DNA of 64,000 bases from Saccharothrix ecbatanensis (GTDB taxonomy: Bacteria > Actinomycetota > Actinomycetes > Mycobacteriales > Pseudonocardiaceae): the NCBI RefSeq assembly GCF_014205015.1, contig NZ_JACHMO010000001.1, positions 4,216,001 to 4,280,000 on the forward strand, given 5' to 3'. Position numbers and translations under genes: made by a program. Under the pieces are notes generated by a model, which searched no databases, was not told the origin of the DNA, and saw only the letters and a program-made list of their open reading frames with translations. Shown in pieces: positions 58,709 to 64,000 of the stretch. Every line of letters starts with the position of its first letter. Within the stretch, counting starts at the first letter, position 1.

Positions 58709-59992
58709 ATGTCAGGCGAGTTCCTCTCCGACGCCGACCTCGCGCTGCTGGCGGGCCTGGTGCGCAAGCAGCACGCGGCCGACGCCCAGCCCGGACGGCC
58801 ACCGCACGACGTGTTGCGGGTCGAGCTGCACATCGGGATCGACGAGGCGGGCCGGAAGTTCATCACGCGCGCGCCCACCCCGGCCAATCCGGACGCACTC
58901 CGACCAGCACTGTCCACAGTGGACCGACGACGCTGGCGGGGTTGTGTGCTGGCCGGCGCCGTGGCGGACGCGCTGGGCGCGCCGATCGAGTCCAAGCCGA
59001 TGGACCAGATCCGTGAACTCGCCGGACCGCTCGGCGTGACGGGCATGATCCCGGCCTACGACGGCGTCGGGCGGATCACCGACGACACGCAGATGACGTT
59101 GTTCACCCTGGAAGCGGTCATCCGCGCGCACGCCCGACAGCGGCGCGACGGCAACGGTGACGTCGTCCGCTCGCTCCGGATGGCCTACCAGCGCTGGCTG
59201 CACACCCAGGGCACGCCGTGGGTGAAGGCCCGCGGTCCCCAGCAGACCTCGGAGGCGCCCGACGGGTGGCTGATGAGCGTGCGAGGGCTGTTCAAACGGC
59301 GCGCGCCGGGCGCGACGTGCTTCTTCACCCTCCAGGACTACGGCCTCACGGGCCGCGCCGGCACGATCGCGCAGCCGGTCAACGACTCCAAGGGTTGCGG
59401 CGGCGTGATGCGGGCGGCCCCGATCGCGCTGTGGTCACCGGACCCGGCGGTGGTGTTCGAGGTCGCCGCCGCGTCAGCCGCCATCACGCACGGCCACCCC
59501 AGCGGCTACCTGTCGGCCGGTGTGCTCGCCGTGCTGGTGCACCAGTTGCTGCGTGGCGTGCCGCTGCGGCCGGCCCTCGACACCGCCCGGACCCATCTCG
59601 TCCGCTGGGACGGGCACGAGGAGACGTCGGCCGCCCTCGACGCCGCCGTGGCGTTGGACGGTCCGCCGACGCCGGAGAAGGTCGCGTCCCTGGGCAACGG
59701 CGCGGTCGGTGAGTCGGCGTTGGCGATCGCGGTCTACGCGGCGTTGACGACGGACACGCTGAACGCGGCGCTGCTGGCGTCGGTGAACCACGACGGCGAC
59801 AGCGACTCGACCGGCGCGGTGTGCGGCAACATCGTCGGTGCCCTTTACGGCGAGGACGCCATCGACCCGACGTGGCTGGCACAGCTCGAACTGCGTGACG
59901 TCATCGAACGGCTGACCGACGACGCCACCGCCGAGTTCGGCCCGAACGCACCCGCGGACGACGACTGGCACGCCCGCTACCCCGGCGACTGA
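58709..59992 (+). CDS. ADP-ribosylglycohydrolase, probable immunity enzyme
   Basis: 427 aa; ATG 58709 lies 2 bp after the previous stop. The DraG/ARH fold is complete: 'RGCVLAGAVADALGAPIE', metal block 'TDDTQ' at 124-128, and 'NHDGDSDSTG' at 360-369 for the second metal. It removes ADP-ribose from modified residues. ARH-type proteins act as antidotes of ADP-ribosyltransferase toxins in Tre1/Tri1-type pairs, and this one follows a toxin in which I see an ART domain. An N-terminal helical extension of about 70 residues may block the toxin active site. The stop abuts the next, convergent gene. Confidence 0.88.
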   Translation: MSGEFLSDADLALLAGLVRKQHAADAQPGRPPHDVLRVELHIGIDEAGRKFITRAPTPANPDALRPALSTVDRRRWRGCVLAGAVADALGAPIESKPMDQIRELAGPLGVTGMIPAYDGVGRITDDTQMTLFTLEAVIRAHARQRRDGNGDVVRSLRMAYQRWLHTQGTPWVKARGPQQTSEAPDGWLMSVRGLFKRRAPGATCFFTLQDYGLTGRAGTIAQPVNDSKGCGGVMRAAPIALWSPDPAVVFEVAAASAAITHGHPSGYLSAGVLAVLVHQLLRGVPLRPALDTARTHLVRWDGHEETSAALDAAVALDGPPTPEKVASLGNGAVGESALAIAVYAALTTDTLNAALLASVNHDGDSDSTGAVCGNIVGALYGEDAIDPTWLAQLELRDVIERLTDDATAEFGPNAPADDDWHARYPGD

Positions 59993-61702
59993 TCACGCCG
60001 CGCACTTGTTGTGCTCGGGGGCGATCGCGGCGCGCACTTCCCGGCTGAGTTCGCCGCTGCGGACGAGGTCGGTGGCCTTCTCCAGGTCGGGGGTCATGTG
60101 CCGGTCGTCGGCCAAGGGCTCGATGTGCCGGCGGACCGTGCCGTGCAGTCGTTGCGTGCCCGCGCCCAGCGGGAAGGCGGCCATCTTGTCCTTGATCAGG
60201 TCGATGCCCTGGGCGGCCATCATGACGTGCACGGCCAACACCGTTTCCAGCCGGTCGAGGTTGGCGTGCAGGGCGCGCGCGGAGGCCATCGCCATCGTGT
60301 TGTGGTCCTCCTGCCCGAACTTCGCCGGGCGGGACAACGTGCCGGCGGGTGTCGCCAGCTGCTGCATCTCCGGCACCAGCGCGACCGCGACGGTCTGCAC
60401 CTGCACCATGCCCGAGTTCAGGCCGACTTCGCCGCCGGCCAGGTTCGCGGGCAGGTGGTAGCTCCACTTGTCGGCCAGCAGCCGGGCGGACAGCTCTTGC
60501 GACAGCACGCCGAGGTCGGCGATCTGCGCGTTGAGCGAGTCGATCTCGTGGCCGATCAGCGCGGCGTCCCAGTTGCCGCCCATGACGAACTCGTAGCCGC
60601 CGCCCTTCTTGGCGAACAGCAGCGGGTTGGACGTGGACGCGTTCGCCTCGCGCTCGATGTGGCCGCGGGCGTCGGCCAGCCGTTGTCGGAGCGCTCCGAT
60701 GATGTGCGGGGTGGCGCGCACCGACACCGCGTCCTGGATGCGCGGGCCGTCGTCGCTGATCGCCTTGCGTCCCTCGTCGGTCATCCAACCGGTGCCGCAG
60801 ACCAAGGCCCTGGTCACCCTCGCCGCTTCCACCTCGGCCGGGATGCGCCGCTCGTCGTGGGTGCGGGCGTCGAACGCGCCCTGCTCGGCCCTCGTGGCCT
60901 CCAGGAACAACGCGAACGCGCCGTCGTACGTGTCGACCAACCGCTCGGCGCGCACGACCGCGTCGACGTACCGCGCGGTCAGCACGCCGCTCCCGCTGAT
61001 CAACGGCAGCGCTTCGCCCTGTTCCAACTGGAAGGTCGGCGCCAACCCGGCCGCGGCGAGGATGTCCGGCGCGGTGCCTTCCCTGCCCTCGAAACGGGCG
61101 GGCGCGGGTTCTCCGGTGAGCACGAGTCCCGCTGCCGCCATCGGCTGGAGGTCCCCGGTGCCGAGCGACCCGATCTCCGGCATCCGCGGCGTGACCCCGG
61201 CGTTGACCAGCTCCAGGATCCGGTCCACGAATTCGGGCCGCACCCCCATCGTGCCGCGCGCCATCGTGTTCGCCCGGAGGACCAGCGCCAGCCGGGCGAC
61301 GCGGTCGGACAACGCGGGACCGACACCGGCGGCGTGCGAGCGCAGCACCCGGCGCTGGAACTCCACCCGCTCGGCCTCGGGCAACGGCTGGTCCTTCAAC
61401 GGGCCCAACGCCTGGTTCCAGCCGTAGACGCGTTGGCCGGCCGCCAGTGCCGCCTCGGCCCCCTGCCGGGTCTTGACCATCTCCTGACGGGGCTTCATGC
61501 CCAGCCGGATCGTCACGCGGTCGGCTTCCAGCACGTCCACCATCTGGGCCCACGTCAACGAGTTGCCGTCCAACTCGACATCGGCCTTTCCGACCGCGTG
61601 CCCAGCCTGACGCGCCGCGACCGACGCAGGCGCCGCGGCGGTGCTCGACACCGTCACGGCCGCGACCGCGATCACGACCAGGAACCGCCACGGGGATGCC
61701 AT
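59993..61702 (-). CDS. Exported HAL/PAL-like aromatic lyase homologue without MIO motif
   Basis: 569 aa. A signal peptide ('WRFLVVIAVAAVTVSSTAAAP') is followed by the all-helical histidine/phenylalanine ammonia-lyase fold ('NTMARGTMGVRPEFVDRILELVNAGVTPRMPEIGSLGTGDLQPMAAAGLVL', 'REANASTSNPLLF'). The ASGDL triplet that forms the MIO cofactor reads 'GTGDL' (residues 181-185) and one residue is missing; the 'YSxRCxPQ' block reads 'VSVRATPH'. Ammonia elimination by MIO is therefore unlikely. An exported member is also odd. Function unknown. It meets the glycohydrolase gene stop to stop. Confidence 0.8.
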   Translation of the reverse strand: MASPWRFLVVIAVAAVTVSSTAAAPASVAARQAGHAVGKADVELDGNSLTWAQMVDVLEADRVTIRLGMKPRQEMVKTRQGAEAALAAGQRVYGWNQALGPLKDQPLPEAERVEFQRRVLRSHAAGVGPALSDRVARLALVLRANTMARGTMGVRPEFVDRILELVNAGVTPRMPEIGSLGTGDLQPMAAAGLVLTGEPAPARFEGREGTAPDILAAAGLAPTFQLEQGEALPLISGSGVLTARYVDAVVRAERLVDTYDGAFALFLEATRAEQGAFDARTHDERRIPAEVEAARVTRALVCGTGWMTDEGRKAISDDGPRIQDAVSVRATPHIIGALRQRLADARGHIEREANASTSNPLLFAKKGGGYEFVMGGNWDAALIGHEIDSLNAQIADLGVLSQELSARLLADKWSYHLPANLAGGEVGLNSGMVQVQTVAVALVPEMQQLATPAGTLSRPAKFGQEDHNTMAMASARALHANLDRLETVLAVHVMMAAQGIDLIKDKMAAFPLGAGTQRLHGTVRRHIEPLADDRHMTPDLEKATDLVRSGELSREVRAAIAPEHNKCAA

Positions 61703-61960
61703 CCGAGCTCCAACCTTCGTTCCACCAGCCTCGTGCGACCGCCCGATCCTGGCACCGCCGACCGTTCGGGACTTCGATCTGCGTCCCGAACCGAGCCATC
61801 AGGTGAGGCCATGGGGCGGTCCGCCGTCACGAACGGGTCGAACCATCAACCGCACGTCACCAGGCCGGCCGCCTGTCACCTTGTCGTGAGCAGCCGACCG
61901 GTCGGGGGTGGGTGAATCGGTAGGGTCCGGGCCGACCCGATCGCGTGAGACGGTGATCAG

Positions 61961-62494
61961 ATGACCGACTACGGCGTGTGGCGCGCTGCTATGCGGGACG
62001 CGTGTGACGACCTGCTGCGCGACTTCGGGGCGCGCTTCGGCTACGAACCGGACGAGCACACCGTGGCCGGGCCGACAGCCGCTGAAGTGGTGGCGGCTGC
62101 CGAGGCCGCCGGTCTCCCCGAGCCGCTGGCGGAGTTCTACCGGCACATCGGCCAAGTCTCCCTGCCGGACGCGTTCAACGGCTTCTTCATCCACTCGCTG
62201 CGCGGCGTCCTGGCCAACTCGACGGCCGGGATGCCGGTCCGCGCGCCGGGGTTGACCGACGCGAACATCGTGGTGTTCGGCAGCGACGGAGGCGGGCAGT
62301 TGTTCGCGGTGGACGGTGCCGGCGCGCCGGTGTACCTGCTGCCCACGGGCGAGATCCGGGATGGCGCCTACCTGGGTGGAGGCTTGCCCGGACGCGTGCT
62401 GGCCCCGACCTTCCCGGATTTCGTCGACTGGCTCCTGTATGCACTCCGTGCCGCTGCCACCGGTGACGCCGACGGCGCGTGTTATCCGGTCTGA
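61961..62494 (+). CDS. SMI1/KNR4 (SUKH)-like protein
   Basis: 177 aa. 'LPEPLAEFYRHIGQVSLPDAFNGFFIHSLRGVLAN' and 'NIVVFGSDGGGQLFAVD' match the SMI1/KNR4 fold. SUKH proteins are the most common immunity proteins in polymorphic toxin loci, but many are orphans. It lies 2 kb from the toxin locus behind an opposing gene, so it could be a stray antidote. No signal peptide; cytoplasmic. Confidence 0.75.
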   Translation: MTDYGVWRAAMRDACDDLLRDFGARFGYEPDEHTVAGPTAAEVVAAAEAAGLPEPLAEFYRHIGQVSLPDAFNGFFIHSLRGVLANSTAGMPVRAPGLTDANIVVFGSDGGGQLFAVDGAGAPVYLLPTGEIRDGAYLGGGLPGRVLAPTFPDFVDWLLYALRAAATGDADGACYPV

Positions 62495-62582
62495 GGCACG
62501 TGACGGCGGTTGGCTGCTTCGGCTCGGGCACCGGGTCGTGCGGGCGTTCTCGACGTCGTCTGCGTGGACCGGTGATCGAAAG

Positions 62583-62616
62583 CCCGGTCGGGGGCGGCAC
62601 ACCGTCCCCGACCGGG
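62583..62616. terminator. Terminator between the SMI1-like and GH5 genes
   Basis: CCCGGTCGGGG (62583-62593) pairs perfectly with CCCCGACCGGG (62606-62616). It lies 12 bp beyond the GH5 stop and between convergent genes. Confidence 0.75.
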
Positions 62617-62627
62617 TTGACGATCGA

Positions 62628-63992
62628 TCAGCTCGCGGTGCAGGAGGCGGTCGGGGTGGTGTTGGTGGCGCGCGACGAACCCGTGAAACCGAACGAAGTG
62701 CTGGAACCGGCGTTGAGAGTGCCGTTGTAGCTCACGTTCCGGGCCGTCACCGTCGATCCGGTGCTGGTGACCGAGGCGTTCCAGGCGTGGTTCACGGTCT
62801 GGCCGTCGGCGTACGTCCAGGTGACCGTCCAGCCCTTGATCGCCGACGTACCCGCCGTGACCCGGACCTCGCCCTGGAAGCCGCCCTGCCACTGGTTGGT
62901 GACCGTGTACGCGGCGGTGCAGCGGAGGCCGCCAGGGGTCGTGGTGGTGGTCGTCGGCGTCGTGGTTGTCGTAGTCGTGGTGGTCGTCGTAGTGGTCGTG
63001 GTGGTCGACGTGGGGCCGCCGAAGATGGAGGCTTCCTTCGCGGTCGCCTTGATTCCGTTGGCGCCGTTGAAGATGCGCTCACCCCACGTGGTGAGCCGGT
63101 TCGGGTCGAAGTCGGTGGCCATGTCCAGGATCGGGTCGGAGTTGCCGCTCCACGACCAGGCCAGGTAACCGAGGCCGCGCTTCTCCGACTCCGCCAGGAT
63201 CGTCTCGTGGTCCACCTCGCCCGAGGCGAACTTCCAGCCGAACTCGCCGATGACGAGCGGCCAGTTGTTGGTCTGGAAGTGGTTCAGGTAGTCCACGATG
63301 GTGGACGCCGAGCTGTACACCGAGTACATGTGGATCGACAGCACGGTGTTCTTCTGGCTGTCCGCGTCGAGGATCGTCTGCGCGTTGGCCTTCATGATGT
63401 GCTGCCAGTCCTGGCCCCAGTTCGGCCCGTCGACCATCAGCAGGTGCTGGAACCCGTTGGCCCGCATCTTCTTGACCGCGTTGGCCGTCGCGTCGGTCCA
63501 CTGCGCGGCGTTGACGTTCCCGATCGGCTCGTTGCCGATGTTGATGACGACGTAGTCCTCCTGGCCGACCAGCGCGCTCTTCTGGCTGATCCAGTAGTTC
63601 GCCGCCTCATCCAGGGACGCGGCGGCGCCTTCCTCGCCGTAACCGGTGGTGTCGTGCACCTCCAGCACGCAGATCATCTTGTGCTTCTTGCACAGCGCGA
63701 TCACTTCGGCCGTGTCGGTGGACGGCCCCCACCGCTTGCCGGTGCCCAGGACGACCCGAACGGTGTTGGAGCCCAACGCCTTCACGTCGGCGAACGAGTT
63801 CGTCCGACCGGTGTACCAGACGTGCGGGTGGTTGACGCCGCGCATCACGAACGGCTGCCCGTTGGCCTCGACGATCTTGGTGCCGCTGATGTGCAGGCCC
63901 ACCGCCGCCTGGGCTTGGGACAGGGCCGTCACCCCGAAGCCCGCGACGATGAGCAGCGCGGCACCGATCATGGCGATTGCTTTTCTAGTCAT
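62628..63992 (-). CDS. Secreted GH5 glycanase with C-terminal CBM2
   Basis: 454 aa, complete; the ATG at 63992 is 8 bp from the window edge. Signal peptide ('KAIAMIGAALLIVAGFGVTALSQAQA'), GH5 (beta/alpha)8 barrel with acid/base Glu in 'VVINIGNEPIGN' and nucleophile Glu in 'LVIGEFGWKF'. A Thr-rich linker leads to a CBM2 cellulose-binding domain ('CTAAYTVTNQWQGGFQGEVRVTAGTSAIKGWTVTW'). The pattern 'GVNHPHVWYTGRT' suggests the mannanase branch. It degrades plant beta-glycans outside the cell. Confidence 0.92.
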   Translation of the reverse strand: MTRKAIAMIGAALLIVAGFGVTALSQAQAAVGLHISGTKIVEANGQPFVMRGVNHPHVWYTGRTNSFADVKALGSNTVRVVLGTGKRWGPSTDTAEVIALCKKHKMICVLEVHDTTGYGEEGAAASLDEAANYWISQKSALVGQEDYVVINIGNEPIGNVNAAQWTDATANAVKKMRANGFQHLLMVDGPNWGQDWQHIMKANAQTILDADSQKNTVLSIHMYSVYSSASTIVDYLNHFQTNNWPLVIGEFGWKFASGEVDHETILAESEKRGLGYLAWSWSGNSDPILDMATDFDPNRLTTWGERIFNGANGIKATAKEASIFGGPTSTTTTTTTTTTTTTTTTPTTTTTTPGGLRCTAAYTVTNQWQGGFQGEVRVTAGTSAIKGWTVTWTYADGQTVNHAWNASVTSTGSTVTARNVSYNGTLNAGSSTSFGFTGSSRATNTTPTASCTAS

Positions 63993-64000
63993 GCTCTTTC

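Noticed and set aside
61961..62494. Fourth antidote of the toxin locus
   Set aside because: The SMI1/KNR4 fold fits an immunity protein, but it is separated from the locus by an opposing gene and has no matching toxin domain. It was kept only as an orphan SUKH-like protein.

Overview
High-GC actinobacterial DNA. Codon bias, GTG/ATGA-coupled operons, a SARP regulator, a WXG-type toxin locus and actinomycete secreted glycanases all fit a filamentous Pseudonocardiales-like genome (Saccharothrix/Lentzea/Actinosynnema type). That placement is inference; no rRNA or tRNA gene, CRISPR array or intact insertion sequence was seen.

Region by region. (1) 1-3011: end of an SDR, a NUDIX hydrolase, and an XRE-TPR regulator divergent from two small ORFs (88 and 31 aa). 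(2) 3039-14001: a sugar uptake and catabolism locus. The minus-strand operon encodes binding lipoprotein, two permeases, ROK repressor, GH36 alpha-galactosidase and a Gfo/Idh/MocA oxidoreductase. The divergent operon encodes a TIM-barrel isomerase, an MGH1-like glycoside hydrolase and an MDR dehydrogenase. (3) 14091-29593: biosynthetic cluster 1. PhzE, PhzD and an EntA-type dehydrogenase should make 3-hydroxyanthranilate. AsnB-type amidotransferase, KR, ACP, a KS/CLF-like pair, an ACP-adenylation fusion, a second acyl ligase, a hotdog thioesterase, an Rrf2 Fe-S regulator, an MFS exporter and an atypical LuxR protein follow. (4) 29960-34545: Tat-exported M23-family protein, a lipoprotein, and a response regulator with one intact and one degenerate kinase. 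(5) 34578-47612: biosynthetic cluster 2, a compact set with RidA, a DapDC-like protein lacking its lysine motif, a PQ-loop membrane protein, acyl-CoA dehydrogenase, HAD phosphatase, stand-alone condensation domain, PPTase, class II aldolase, DapB-like reductase, ACP, adenylating enzyme, SagB-type tandem nitroreductase and a divergent SARP regulator with an 11-bp-spaced operator array. (6) 47878-49212: secreted PL3 pectate lyase. (7) 49335-59992: a polymorphic-toxin locus of YbaB-like protein, WXG100-like protein and a 1947-aa effector. I read three separate catalytic toxin domains in that effector: ADP-ribosyltransferase, papain-like deamidase/protease and RelA/SpoT-like synthetase. A small putative immunity protein, a YrhB-type protein fused to a dead ADP-ribosylglycohydrolase, and an intact ADP-ribosylglycohydrolase follow it. 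(8) 59993-63992: exported MIO-lyase homologue without its MIO motif, a SMI1/KNR4 protein, and a secreted GH5-CBM2 glucanase/mannanase.

How they work together. The sugar locus imports and breaks down an alpha-galactoside. Cluster 1 makes an aminophenolic acid and attaches it to a type II PKS-like line. Cluster 2 recruits lysine-pathway-like enzymes onto a carrier protein. The toxin locus couples a multi-domain effector to matched antidotes; it is the most striking system in the window.
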